Origin: Dietzia natronolimnaea
Lineage (GTDB): Bacteria; Actinomycetota; Actinomycetes; Mycobacteriales; Mycobacteriaceae
NCBI RefSeq assembly: GCF_039525805.1
Contig: NZ_BAAAHZ010000019.1
Strand: one strand, 5' to 3'
DNA: 64,000 nt
The position numbers and the translations under genes were made by a program. The notes below the pieces were generated by a model that saw only the letters and a program-made list of their open reading frames with translations, made no database searches and was not told where the DNA came from. Shown here in pieces: positions 16,994 to 25,451 of this stretch; within the stretch, counting starts at the first letter, position 1; every line of letters starts with the position of its first letter.

Positions 16994-18199
16994 CTAACCG
17001 ATGTACGGGGGCGTGCGCTTGAGTTCACCCCGCGCGATGGTCCGGCGGTGGACGGCGTCGGGGCCGTCCACGATCCGCAGCGCACGCGCCCACGCGTAGA
17101 AGTAGGCCAGCGGGGTGTCCCCGGAGACTCCGGCGCCGCCGAAGATCTCGATGGCCCGGTCGATCACCGTGCAGGCGACCTGCGGGGCGATCACCTTGAT
17201 GGCGGAGATCTCGAACCGGGCCTCCTTGGCGCCGACGGTGTCGATCATCCACGCGCAGTGCTGGACCTGCAGGCGTGCCTGGTCGATCTCGATGCGGGAG
17301 TTGGCGATGTGCTCCTGGACCACGCCCTGCTCGGACAGGTACCCGCCGAAGGCGTGCCGCGACTTGGCGCGGTCGACCATCAGGGCCAGGGCCCGCTCGG
17401 CCATCCCGATGGCGCGCATGGCGTGGTGGATGCGGCCCGGCCCGAGACGCGCCTGCGCGATCGCGAAACCGGCGCCCTCCTCGCCGAGCAGGTTCGACGC
17501 TGGCACCCGGACGTCCGAGAAAACGAGCTCGCAGTGACCGTGCTGGTCCTGGTAGCCGAACAGCGGGAGGTTGCGCTCGATGGTGAGCCCCGGGGTACCG
17601 CGCGGGACCAGGACCATCGACTGCTGACGGTGGGTCTCGGCGGATTCGTCCGTCTTGCCCATGACGATGAAGATCTCGCAGCGCTCGTCGGCCACGCCCG
17701 TGATCCACCACTTGCGGCCGTTGATCACGTACTCGTCGCCCTCGCGGCGGATGACGGTCTGGATGTTCGTCGCGTCGGAGGAGGCCACGTCGGGCTCGGT
17801 CATGGCGTAGGCCGACCGGATCCTGCCCTCCTTGAGCGGCTCGAGGTACGCGGCCTTCTGCTCCTCGGTCCCGAACAGGTGGAAGGTCTCCATGTTCCCG
17901 GTGTCGGGCGCCTGCGAGTTGATGGCCTCGGGGGCGATCACCGGCGACCAACCGGAGATCTCCGAGACCGCGGCGAACTCGAGATTGGAGATACCGGACC
18001 ACTCGGGCAGGAAGAGGTTCCACAGCCCGCGACGCCGCGCCTCCGCCTTGAGGTCCTCCATGACGGGCGGGTGCTCGTGGTCACCGTGCGTGCGCAGGTA
18101 CTCGGCCCACACCGGCTCGGCGGGGAACACATGCTTGCGCATGAACTCCCACATGTTCTCCTGCAGCTCGACGCTGCGCTGGCTGTGCGCGAATTCCAT
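16994..18199 (-). CDS. ACAD10/11-type acyl-CoA dehydrogenase (LvaC-like)
   Basis: 401-residue dehydrogenase of the ACAD10/11 branch: N-terminal FMRKHVFPAE, then LWNLFLPEWSG, EAINSQAPDTGNME, YAMTEPDVASSDATN, ARLGPGRIHHAMRAIGMAERAL and GGAGVSGDTPLAY. At the catalytic-base position, where typical enzymes have Glu in EGTxEIQ, it reads VDGPDAVH, so the base would be Asp, as in this branch. Human ACAD10/11 and bacterial LvaC act on 4-phosphoacyl-CoAs made by an APH-type kinase. Such a kinase is encoded two genes upstream (19093-20166), with an SDR between, so a 4-hydroxyacyl-CoA role is likely. A paralogue lies at 32608. Confidence 0.92.
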   Translation of the reverse strand: MEFAHSQRSVELQENMWEFMRKHVFPAEPVWAEYLRTHGDHEHPPVMEDLKAEARRRGLWNLFLPEWSGISNLEFAAVSEISGWSPVIAPEAINSQAPDTGNMETFHLFGTEEQKAAYLEPLKEGRIRSAYAMTEPDVASSDATNIQTVIRREGDEYVINGRKWWITGVADERCEIFIVMGKTDESAETHRQQSMVLVPRGTPGLTIERNLPLFGYQDQHGHCELVFSDVRVPASNLLGEEGAGFAIAQARLGPGRIHHAMRAIGMAERALALMVDRAKSRHAFGGYLSEQGVVQEHIANSRIEIDQARLQVQHCAWMIDTVGAKEARFEISAIKVIAPQVACTVIDRAIEIFGGAGVSGDTPLAYFYAWARALRIVDGPDAVHRRTIARGELKRTPPYIG

Positions 18200-18238
18200 G
18201 GTGATGTCTCCTGGGTCGAGAACTGGTGAGGTAGAGGA

Positions 18239-19093
18239 CTAGTGAAGGGTCATGCCGCCGTCGACGGTGAGGGTCGACCCGGTGATGAACGACGAGGCGT
18301 CGGAGGCGAGGAAGAGAAGGGCGGAGTCGAGCTCCGGTTGCAGACCGAGCCGACCGAAGATCGTCCGTCCGGTGATGTCGGCGAGCATCGTCTCGGGGAT
18401 CTCGTCGGTCATCTCCGAGGCGAAGTACCCGGGGGCGAGGGCGTTGACGCGGATCCCCCGCCGGCTCCCCCACTGGGCCGCCAGGTCCCGGGTCAGTCCC
18501 AGGACGGCCGCCTTGGAGGCGGAGTAGGCGGCCTGCGGGGCGAATCCTGCGGTCAGGCCGAGCACGCTGGCCACGTTGACGATGCTCGAGCCGGGCTCCA
18601 TGACGGCCGCGCACTCCTTGGCCGCCCAGTAGGCGCCGTGGAGGTTGACGTCCACCACGCCCCGGAACTGCTCCGGGGTCTCCTTGAGCGCGGGCACCGC
18701 GGTGCCGATGCCGGCGTTGTTGACCAGGACGTCGATCCGCCCGTGGGAGTCCATGGCAGAGCGGACCATGGCCGCACACGCCTCGGGGTCCGCGACGTCA
18801 CAGGCCACCGTCGACGCCGTTCCGCCGGCCGCGCGGAGCTCCTCGGCGAGTGCGTCGAGGCGCTCCCGTCGGCGGGCGGCCAGGACGACCGTCGCGCCGG
18901 CGGAGGACAGGGCGCGGGCGAACCCGGCGCCGAGGCCGGACGACGCGCCGGTGATCACCGCGACGCGCCCGTCCAGGCGGAAGCGGTCGAGCACGGGCAG
19001 CGCCGCCTGGGGACCCGTGCGGGGGTCGACCGGCCCGCGCACGGCCCGGGCGGGGGCGTCGGGAGCGGGGGCGTCGGGAGCGGGATCAGCCAT
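18239..19093 (-). CDS. SDR oxidoreductase (candidate 4-oxoacyl-CoA reductase)
   Basis: 284-residue short-chain dehydrogenase with TGASSGLG, NNAG, and YSASK. AARRRER after beta-2 indicates NADP(H). The first 40 residues are a Pro/Ala/Asp tail containing a duplicated APDAP segment encoded by a short tandem repeat (19060-19085). The start ATG overlaps the kinase stop by one base (TGATG). The placement of kinase, SDR and ACAD11-type dehydrogenase parallels lvaA, lvaD and lvaC, in which LvaD reduces levulinyl-CoA to 4-hydroxyvaleryl-CoA. The SDR at 31077 is a close relative beside the second kinase/ACAD set. Confidence 0.9.
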   Translation of the reverse strand: MADPAPDAPAPDAPARAVRGPVDPRTGPQAALPVLDRFRLDGRVAVITGASSGLGAGFARALSSAGATVVLAARRRERLDALAEELRAAGGTASTVACDVADPEACAAMVRSAMDSHGRIDVLVNNAGIGTAVPALKETPEQFRGVVDVNLHGAYWAAKECAAVMEPGSSIVNVASVLGLTAGFAPQAAYSASKAAVLGLTRDLAAQWGSRRGIRVNALAPGYFASEMTDEIPETMLADITGRTIFGRLGLQPELDSALLFLASDASSFITGSTLTVDGGMTLH

Positions 19094-20166
19094 CAGCGGG
19101 TGCCTTTCCGGGAATCGAGGATCGAGTGGCCGTACTCCACCAGCTCGCGGATCTGCGGGCCGATGTCACCGAAGTCCTGTCCGGCCATGTCCCCGGCCTC
19201 GGAGCGGGTGGCCACACCCTGGGCGATCGCCGCGAACTTGAACGTCGCGAACGCCAGGTACCAGGGCATGTGTGCGGGATCCGTGCCGGTCGCGGAGCAG
19301 TACCTGTCCAGCAACCGCTGCGGACCGGGCCACCCGGGGCCCGTGGTCAGACTCGGGATGAGCGGGACCTCGGGTCCGTCGGGATCGCCCCAGTACAGAA
19401 CGGTCTGGGCGAGGTCGGCCACCGGATCGCCGAGGGTCGACAGTTCCCAGTCGAGGATCGCCTTGATCCGTCCCGGATCGTCGGCGTCGACCACACAGTT
19501 GTCCATGCGGTAGTCACCGTGGATGATCCGCGACGACGGCGAGGTGGGCAGGTCCCGGCCGAGTCGCGCGGCCAGCTCGGGGAGGCGGTCCGCGCGGACG
19601 CTCGCGCTCGCCTTCTCGGACTGTCCCAGCCACCGGCGTAGCTGGCGCTCCAGATAACCCTCCGGCCGCCCCAGATCCCCCAGGCCGACGGCGTCCTGAT
19701 CCACTGCGTGGAGAGCGACCATCGCGTCGATCTGCGCGTCCGCCATGGCCGCCTTGTCGTCGTCGGACTCGGCGTAGCCCGGCGGCAGTTCGTCGCGGAT
19801 CACGTGACCGACGACCTTCTCCATGACGTAGTACGGGACACCGAGGTCCTCGCCGGTGGTCTCGTTGAGCACGATCCCGGCCACCGGGACGTCCGTCGAC
19901 GCCAGCCCCAGCTGGATGCGCGCCTCGCGCCCCATGTCGTGGGCGCTCGGGAGGAGCTCACCCGTGGGCGGCCGACGCAGGATGAGCTCGCCGGCGTCCG
20001 AGCGGAGCGTGAACGTGAGGTTGGACTTGCCCCCCGCGATCAGCTCGGCGGAGAAGTCCGTCCAGGCCGCCTCGCCCGTGGCCTCGGCGATCTTGGGGCC
20101 CACGACGTCGGGGCGGAGGAGTCGGTCGACCGCCGGGCCGGCGGACGATTCTGGTGGAGTGGTCAT
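19093..20166 (-). CDS. APH-family kinase, candidate 4-hydroxyacyl-CoA kinase (LvaA/ACAD11 kinase-like)
   Basis: 357-residue aminoglycoside phosphotransferase-fold kinase. Nucleotide loop AGGKSNLTFTL, then LRRPPTGELLPSAHDMGREARI (a signature shared with the kinase half of human ACAD10/11), catalytic loop HGDYRMDN (H216, D218, N223) and metal-binding LDWE (D239). Drug resistance is unlikely given the context; phosphorylation of a 4-hydroxyacyl-CoA is the favoured role. ATG 20166 has GAGG 8 bases upstream. The stop overlaps the SDR start, so kinase, SDR and dehydrogenase are translated in series. No small LvaB-like partner was seen. Confidence 0.92.
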   Translation of the reverse strand: MTTPPESSAGPAVDRLLRPDVVGPKIAEATGEAAWTDFSAELIAGGKSNLTFTLRSDAGELILRRPPTGELLPSAHDMGREARIQLGLASTDVPVAGIVLNETTGEDLGVPYYVMEKVVGHVIRDELPPGYAESDDDKAAMADAQIDAMVALHAVDQDAVGLGDLGRPEGYLERQLRRWLGQSEKASASVRADRLPELAARLGRDLPTSPSSRIIHGDYRMDNCVVDADDPGRIKAILDWELSTLGDPVADLAQTVLYWGDPDGPEVPLIPSLTTGPGWPGPQRLLDRYCSATGTDPAHMPWYLAFATFKFAAIAQGVATRSEAGDMAGQDFGDIGPQIRELVEYGHSILDSRKGTR

Positions 20167-20217
20167 GGGGTGATCCTCGCGGTTGATGGGCGGTCGGATG
20201 ACCGGAACGGGCACGGA

Positions 20218-21561
20218 CTAGTCGTGGCCGACCGTGTGCAGGTCGTTGCCGCGGGTCTCCTTCATGATCGCCGTCGCGATGATGGTGCAGACGCAGAGCA
20301 CGATGATGTAGGCGCTGATCATCCAGTACACGTCCCACTCGATGAACTGCGCGTTGAGGTACGGTGCGCTGCCGCCGAAGACCGCGACGGACAGGGAGTA
20401 GGCGAAACCGATGCCCGCCGTGCGCATCTTGGTGGGGAACGCCTCGGACATGAACGACGACAGGATGGAACCGGCGGCGGCGACCAGGGTCATGGCGATC
20501 AGCGAGGTGAGGAACAGGGTCCACGGTCGGTCGTCGATCATGCCCATCAGGAACGGGGTGGTGACGATGGTGCCGACAGCGAAGATGAAGATCACCGGGC
20601 GCCGGCCGATCTTGTCCGACAGCAGGCCCCACAGCGGGAGCGTGCACAGGGCGACCAGCTGGCTGCCGAAGATCATCCAGAAGGCGGCGCCCGCATCCAT
20701 GTCGCGTTGGGTGATCGCGAAGGTGGAGGCGTACGAGCTCCACGTGTAGTGGGCGACGGTGACGCCGGAGACCATGGTCACGACCAGCGCGATGGCACGG
20801 GCCAGACGGCCCCTGGAGAAGGTGACCACCGGGGAGGTCGGGTCGGCCGCGGCCGCCTCGGCGGCCTTGTCGAAGACGTCGGACTCCTCCATACCGGCCC
20901 GCAGGTACAGCACGAACAGAGCGAACACGGCACCGAGCAGGAACGGGATGCGCCAGCCCCACTCGCCGACGGCGGACTCGGACAGCACGGCGGTGATGGT
21001 GCCGCCCACGCCGTAGGCGATCACGGTGCCGCCCATGATGGCGACGAAGACCAGGCTCCCCCACATCCCGCGACGGTGGGGCGGTGCGATCTCGGCGACG
21101 TAGCTGTACGCGGTCGCGGACTCACCACCGTGCGCGAAGCCCTGGACGATCCGGCACAGCAGGAGCAGCACGGAGGCGAAGACACCCAGGGTCTCGTAGC
21201 TCGGCAGCAGGCCGATCAGCAGGCTCGCGCCCGCCATCATGAGCATGGTGGTGATGAGGACCCACTTGCGTCCCTTGACGTCGGCGATGCGGCCGAAGAC
21301 GATCCCGCCGAGCGGACGGACCAGGAAGCCCACCGCGAAGACCGCGAACGTGGCCAGGAGCGCGGAGACCGGGTTCTCGTTGTTGAACATCGCCGCCGCG
21401 ATGAACGGGGCGAACACCGCGTAGGCGGTCCACTCGTACCACTCGAACAACTGTCCGGTGGTGCTGGCGGCGAGCGACCTCTTGGCGTTCCTGTTGCCCT
21501 CGGCGGACTGCGTCGGGGTGACCTCCGAGGGGAGGTCGGGGCGGATGCTGGCCTCGGCCAT
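20218..21561 (-). CDS. MFS transporter, metabolite:H+ symporter family
   Basis: 447-residue, 12-helix major facilitator. TTGQLFEWYEWTAYAVFAPFIA at helix 1 and the motif-A loop GRIADVKGRKWVL are typical of the metabolite:proton symporter family (citrate, ketoglutarate, proline, shikimate carriers). FRGRL-type charged loops and a KETRG C-terminus also fit. It lies between the acyl-CoA synthetase and the kinase in the operon, so it most likely imports the acid that the synthetase activates. Substrate unknown; a short oxo- or hydroxy-acid would fit the pathway. Confidence 0.92.
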   Translation of the reverse strand: MAEASIRPDLPSEVTPTQSAEGNRNAKRSLAASTTGQLFEWYEWTAYAVFAPFIAAAMFNNENPVSALLATFAVFAVGFLVRPLGGIVFGRIADVKGRKWVLITTMLMMAGASLLIGLLPSYETLGVFASVLLLLCRIVQGFAHGGESATAYSYVAEIAPPHRRGMWGSLVFVAIMGGTVIAYGVGGTITAVLSESAVGEWGWRIPFLLGAVFALFVLYLRAGMEESDVFDKAAEAAAADPTSPVVTFSRGRLARAIALVVTMVSGVTVAHYTWSSYASTFAITQRDMDAGAAFWMIFGSQLVALCTLPLWGLLSDKIGRRPVIFIFAVGTIVTTPFLMGMIDDRPWTLFLTSLIAMTLVAAAGSILSSFMSEAFPTKMRTAGIGFAYSLSVAVFGGSAPYLNAQFIEWDVYWMISAYIIVLCVCTIIATAIMKETRGNDLHTVGHD

Positions 21562-21597
21562 GTCATCTCCTTCGGGTCGGGTGAGGGGTCTGGGGAA

Positions 21598-23262
21598 TCA
21601 AGAGGGGGTGTGCTCGTCGCGGAGTTCGCGGCGACGGATCTTGCCGGTCTGGGTCTTGGGCAGCTCGCCGACCACGTGGACCTCGGCGGGCCTCTTGTAG
21701 GCGGCGAGTCTGGAGGCGGCGAAGGCGACCAACTCCTCCCCGGTGGCGGTGCGGCCCGCCTTGAGGGAGACGAACGCGACCACCTTCTCGCCGCGGTACT
21801 CGTCCGGCAGGCCCACGACCGCGGCCTCGAAGACCGCGTCGTGCTCGTACAGGACGTCCTCGACCTCGCGGGGCCAGACCTTGTACCCGGAGGCGTTGAT
21901 CTGGTCCTTGAGCCTGTCGACGAGGTAGACCCAGCCGGCGGAGTCCATGACGGCGACATCACCGGTGTGCAGCCGGCCGCCGGGCATCGCCCCGGCGGTG
22001 GCCGCGGCGTTGCGCCAGTACCCGGACACGATCTGGGGTCCGCTGAGGACGAGCTCGCCCTGCTGCCCCGGCGGGACGGGTCGATCGTCGACGCCCACCA
22101 CGCTCGCGTCGACCCCCGGGAGTGGGACCCCGACGGAGAGCGTCCCGCTGGCCTCGTCCACGGGGGCGCGGAGTCCGGGCGGGACGGCGACGACCCCCGA
22201 GGTCGTCTCGGTCATCCCGTAGGCGTTGTGGATGTAGTGGCCGAACCGCTCCCGGAACCGCTCGACCGTCGACGGCGGGATCGGTGCTCCCCCGCTGTAG
22301 AGCGTCTTGACGGACGCGAAGTGCTCCGGGCCGGCCTCGTCCAGACGCATGAGCGCGTTGAAGGCCGTGATGGACCCGATCGTGTAGGTGACCCGGTGTT
22401 CGCGGAAGGCGTCCAGGACGACCTCGGGCCGGAAGCGCCCGGCGAAGACCAGGGCGGTGTCCCCCAGCAGGCCGAGGGTCGCGTTGATGACGGCACCGGT
22501 GATGTGGAACAGCGGCGCTATGGCCAACACGACGTCTCCCGGCACGATGCCGACGAAGTCGGCGAAACTCCGGGCCACGGCCACCACGTTCGCGTGCGAG
22601 TTCATCGCACCCTTCGGGGGACCGGTGGTCCCCGAGGTGTAGGTCAGCAGCGCGAGGTCGTCCGGTGACACCGTGACGGGAGCCGGGGTCCGACCCGAGA
22701 AGTCGGACATGAGCCGCACCAGATCGCCGTCCTCCGACGGCACTCCCGGGTCCGTTCCGCCGAATACCCGGGGGTCGTTCCTGGTCTGGAGGTCCCGCTC
22801 GCTGGTGCTCAGGATCCATCCGGCGTCGGTGCCCTCCACGCTCTCGCGGATCGCGGCGACGTCCCGGTCGGTGGCGATGATCCCCACCGCGCCGGAGTCC
22901 TCGACGGGCAACCGGAGCTCGCGACCGAAGTACATCGGGTTGAGGACCACGGCGGCGGCGCCGATCTTCCACAGGGCGAGCAGCGCCAGCGCGTACTGCG
23001 GGATGTTCTGCAGGTGGATGCCGACGCGGTCGCCGCCCCGCACCCCTCGATCCTGCAGCGCCGCGCCGAGGGCGTCCGACATGCGGTCGACCTCACGCGC
23101 CGAGAGGATGGTGTCGAAGTACGCGACCGCGGTCCGGTCCGGACTCGTCGCGACCCGGTCGCGCCAGGCGTCGACCAGTGTCGCCCGCCGCCCCGCGAGG
23201 CACTCGTCGAGACCCGGACGGTACAACTCCCGCCACGGGCGCGGGTTCGGTCCGTTCATCAT
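21598..23262 (-). CDS. AMP-forming acyl-CoA synthetase (LvaE-like position)
   Basis: 554-residue ANL-superfamily ligase. P-loop YTSGTTGPPKGA near residue 207, YGMTETTSG, the hinge region YLVDRLKDQINASGYKVWP, and the catalytic Lys in TQTGKIRRRELR. It activates a carboxylic acid as acyl-AMP then acyl-CoA. First gene of the operon to 15781 and divergent from a TetR gene. The perfect palindrome at 23284-23303 lies 21 bases upstream of its start. Start at ATG 23262 (MM; the second Met is also possible). Confidence 0.93.
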   Translation of the reverse strand: MMNGPNPRPWRELYRPGLDECLAGRRATLVDAWRDRVATSPDRTAVAYFDTILSAREVDRMSDALGAALQDRGVRGGDRVGIHLQNIPQYALALLALWKIGAAAVVLNPMYFGRELRLPVEDSGAVGIIATDRDVAAIRESVEGTDAGWILSTSERDLQTRNDPRVFGGTDPGVPSEDGDLVRLMSDFSGRTPAPVTVSPDDLALLTYTSGTTGPPKGAMNSHANVVAVARSFADFVGIVPGDVVLAIAPLFHITGAVINATLGLLGDTALVFAGRFRPEVVLDAFREHRVTYTIGSITAFNALMRLDEAGPEHFASVKTLYSGGAPIPPSTVERFRERFGHYIHNAYGMTETTSGVVAVPPGLRAPVDEASGTLSVGVPLPGVDASVVGVDDRPVPPGQQGELVLSGPQIVSGYWRNAAATAGAMPGGRLHTGDVAVMDSAGWVYLVDRLKDQINASGYKVWPREVEDVLYEHDAVFEAAVVGLPDEYRGEKVVAFVSLKAGRTATGEELVAFAASRLAAYKRPAEVHVVGELPKTQTGKIRRRELRDEHTPS

Positions 23263-23283
23263 CGCCCTCCGCTCCGTCGGCCC

Positions 23284-23303
23284 GACCGAGCGATCGCTCG
23301 GTC
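23284..23303. promoter_or_regulatory. Perfect 20-bp palindromic operator
   Basis: GACCGAGCGATCGCTCGGTC is fully self-complementary and lies between the divergent acyl-CoA synthetase operon and TetR gene. TACATC just upstream on the minus strand could be the operon -10, which would place the palindrome over the transcription start, as expected for a repressor site. Binding by the TetR protein at 23384 is inferred from position. Confidence 0.75.
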
Positions 23304-23383
23304 CGATGTAGTGTTACCCACACCACATCACGTGTCAAGTGATCGACAGCTAGGGTTTTTCGATGACCGAGGAGAGTCCACCG

Positions 23384-24016
23384 ATGAGTGACTGGCGAGA
23401 ATTCGGGCCCGACACCCTGTCGCCCCCGTTACGTGCCGCGCTGGTCGTCTTCGCGCGACACGGGTACCACGGCGCCTCGATCAGGATGATCGCCGAAGAG
23501 GCCGGACTGTCCGTTCCGGGCCTCTACCACCACTATCGCTCGAAACAGGCGATCCTCGCGGCCGTGGTGGACACGGCGATGGCGGAGATGCTCGAGCACA
23601 CCGGCGCGGCCGTCGAGGACGCCGGGAGCCACCCGGTCGCCCGCTTCGAGAACCTCGTGGAGTGTCTCGCCCGCTTCCACATGGCCAGGCGGGACCAGGC
23701 GTTCGTGGCCTCCACGGAGATGCGGAGCATGGACCCGGAGGTCCGCGCCCACCACATCGCCCAACGCGACTCCCAGCAGGCGATGCTCGAGGAGGCCATC
23801 CGGGCCGGCGTCGACTCGGGGGACTTCGCCTGCGAGCACCCCGAGGACGCGGCCCGCGCGATCTCGTCGCTGTGCGTGTCGATCTCCTCCTGGTACCGCC
23901 CCGACGGCCCGCTGACGAGAGACGACGTGGTGGCACGGCACGTGTACTTCGCCCGCGGCATGGTGGGCGCGGGGCGGGAGGGCGGCGTCGCCGACCCGTC
24001 ACCGTCCCCGGGGTGA
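23384..24016 (+). CDS. TetR family transcriptional regulator
   Basis: 210-residue TetR repressor. N-terminal helix-turn-helix: FARHGYHGASIRMIAEEAGLSVPGLYHHYRSKQAIL (about residues 24-60), then a helical ligand domain with CVSISSWYRPDGPL. The ATG at 23384 follows GAGGAG with good spacing; an ATG 21 bases upstream lacks a ribosome-binding site. It faces the 23262-15781 operon and probably represses it through the 20-bp palindrome, with an acyl-CoA as inducer (inference). Its end overlaps the convergent LysR-domain gene by 18 bases. Confidence 0.92.
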   Translation: MSDWREFGPDTLSPPLRAALVVFARHGYHGASIRMIAEEAGLSVPGLYHHYRSKQAILAAVVDTAMAEMLEHTGAAVEDAGSHPVARFENLVECLARFHMARRDQAFVASTEMRSMDPEVRAHHIAQRDSQQAMLEEAIRAGVDSGDFACEHPEDAARAISSLCVSISSWYRPDGPLTRDDVVARHVYFARGMVGAGREGGVADPSPSPG

Positions 24017-24763
24017 CCGGCCCTTCCCCCGCGGCGCGTGCTGCCGGCCCCGGCGCTGCTCGTCCCGTGCCTGCTCTCCCCGTGCCTGCTCTTCCCGCGC
24101 CCGCGCCTTCGCCGCCGCCTTCTGCCGGGCGTTCAGCTTCTCCTTCGGCGCGTCCCCGGCGTTGCGGGACGTGGTGGCGGTGCGGCCGCGGACGATGCCG
24201 ACGAACTCGTCGATCATCACGTCGCCCTCGCGGTCCGACGACCAGGCGACGCCCATGCGGGTGGCGGGAACGCCCTCCAGCGGGCGCTCGATGACGTCCC
24301 GGCGACTCAGCGAGCGGGCGTACGGCCGCGGGAGCACCAGTAGTCCGACCCCGGCCGCGACCAGGTCCACCGCGGCGGAGACCTCGTCGGGCGACGCGGT
24401 GATCGCGTCGACGGGGTCGAGCCACGGCTCCCCCTCCAGGTCGGCCCGGGACAGGGACTCGTAGACGCCGATCTCGTGGCCCCGCGCCGCGAGCACGGCC
24501 ATGGTCTCGGTGTAGAGCGGAATGCGCAGCAGGCCGGCAGGGGCGGAGCGGGGGGCGTCCTCGGCCTCGCGGACGAACACGACGTCGACGCCGCCTCCGC
24601 CCGGCGTCGAGGCGAGCTCTGCCAGAGGATCACCCATCCGCCGCGCCGAGATCGGCACGAGCGGATTGCGCTCACGCCATCGGGTGAGCCACTTGTCGGG
24701 TTGCACGCCCGGGACGTAGCCGATGGCCAGGCTCCGCCGGTCCGGACCGTTATCCTCGTTCAC
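23999..24763 (-). CDS. LysR substrate-binding-domain protein without DNA-binding domain
   Basis: 254-residue protein resembling a LysR effector domain: LAIGYVPGVQPDKWLTRWRERNP, VDVVFVRE, PLYTETMAVLAARGHEIG, AAGVGLLVLPRPYAR. It starts directly with the first effector beta strand, so the usual N-terminal helix-turn-helix is absent. It ends in about 50 Arg/Lys/Gln-rich residues with imperfect repeats (REEQARGEQARDEQRRGRQ), a possible nucleic-acid-binding or disordered tail. Start GTG 24763. Such HTH-less LysR-like proteins occur in actinobacteria; function unknown. Confidence 0.8.
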   Translation of the reverse strand: MNEDNGPDRRSLAIGYVPGVQPDKWLTRWRERNPLVPISARRMGDPLAELASTPGGGGVDVVFVREAEDAPRSAPAGLLRIPLYTETMAVLAARGHEIGVYESLSRADLEGEPWLDPVDAITASPDEVSAAVDLVAAGVGLLVLPRPYARSLSRRDVIERPLEGVPATRMGVAWSSDREGDVMIDEFVGIVRGRTATTSRNAGDAPKEKLNARQKAAAKARAREEQARGEQARDEQRRGRQHAPRGKGRSPRGR

Positions 24764-24884
24764 CCCTCAACGGTAGCCGCTGCCCGACTGAACCGGATTC
24801 GGCGAATGCGGACCGCGTCGGCCCACGGACCACTACCGTGCGTGTCGCCGGGCAGCTCCGGCGCCACCCCACCGAGGAGGACCC

Positions 24885-25352
24885 ATGACCCACGTATTCC
24901 ACGGCGTCGACGAATTCCGCGCGGCCGCCGGCCTCGATCTCGGCGCCGGCGACTGGTTCGTCATCACTCAGGACCGCATCGACTCCTTCGCCGACGTCAC
25001 CGAGGACTGGCAATGGATCCACGTCGACCCACAGCGGGCCGCCTCGTCCGACATGGGATCGACCGTCGCCCACGGCTACCTCACACTGTCACTGATCCCC
25101 CGCCTCAGCTCCGGGCTGTTCACGTTCGAGGGCATCGGTCGCGCGATCAACTACGGACTCGACAAGGTGCGGTTCCCCTCCTACGTCCGCCCCGGCGACA
25201 GGATCCGGGCGGTGGGGCGGGTGGCGTGGACCCGCGATGCACAGGCCGGTGGAGTCCTCGCGTGCGTGCACTACGCGATCGAGGTCGAGGGTCGGGACAA
25301 GCCCGCCTGCATCGCCGAGGCACTCATGGTGGCGTTCCCCGCGCAGGACTGA
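24885..25352 (+). CDS. MaoC-like (R)-enoyl-CoA hydratase
   Basis: 155-residue single-hotdog hydratase with ITQDRIDSFADVTEDWQWIH and AHGYLTLSL carrying the catalytic Asp/His pair. It is a paralogue of the gene at 5223 but ends differently. GAGGAGGA stands directly before the ATG. A degenerate copy of the block operator (ACTGAACCGGATTCG, 24787-24801) lies in the divergent gap to the LysR-domain gene, so it may be the first member of the 25-53 kb regulon. Likely role: hydration of an unsaturated acyl-CoA. Confidence 0.9.
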   Translation: MTHVFHGVDEFRAAAGLDLGAGDWFVITQDRIDSFADVTEDWQWIHVDPQRAASSDMGSTVAHGYLTLSLIPRLSSGLFTFEGIGRAINYGLDKVRFPSYVRPGDRIRAVGRVAWTRDAQAGGVLACVHYAIEVEGRDKPACIAEALMVAFPAQD

Positions 25353-25386
25353 GCACCCCGGATCCGGTCGCGCACCCGAAACGTCT

Positions 25387-25401
25387 ACTGAATTCAGTTC
25401 A
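25387..25401 (+). promoter_or_regulatory. Block operator site A (upstream of SDR 25452)
   Basis: ACTGAATTCAGTTCA, matching the recurring ACTGAAnTnAnTTCA dyad found before most transcription units from 25 to 53 kb. It contains the perfect palindrome ACTGAATTCAGT and ends 50 bases before the SDR start. The proposed binder is the TetR protein at 27706. Confidence 0.7.
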
Positions 25402-25451
25402 CTTCATCTATCGTGGGGAGGTACACCCCCAGCGCCGGAAGGGCCGAACAC

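Noticed and set aside
19093..20166. Antibiotic-resistance reading of the APH-type kinase
   Set aside because: Embedded by overlapping start and stop codons in a CoA-thioester operon and carries the ACAD10/11 kinase signature.
19708..22668. 986-codon open frame on the plus strand
   Set aside because: Antisense to the kinase, MFS and synthetase genes; translation is His/Asp/Gly-rich with no domain.
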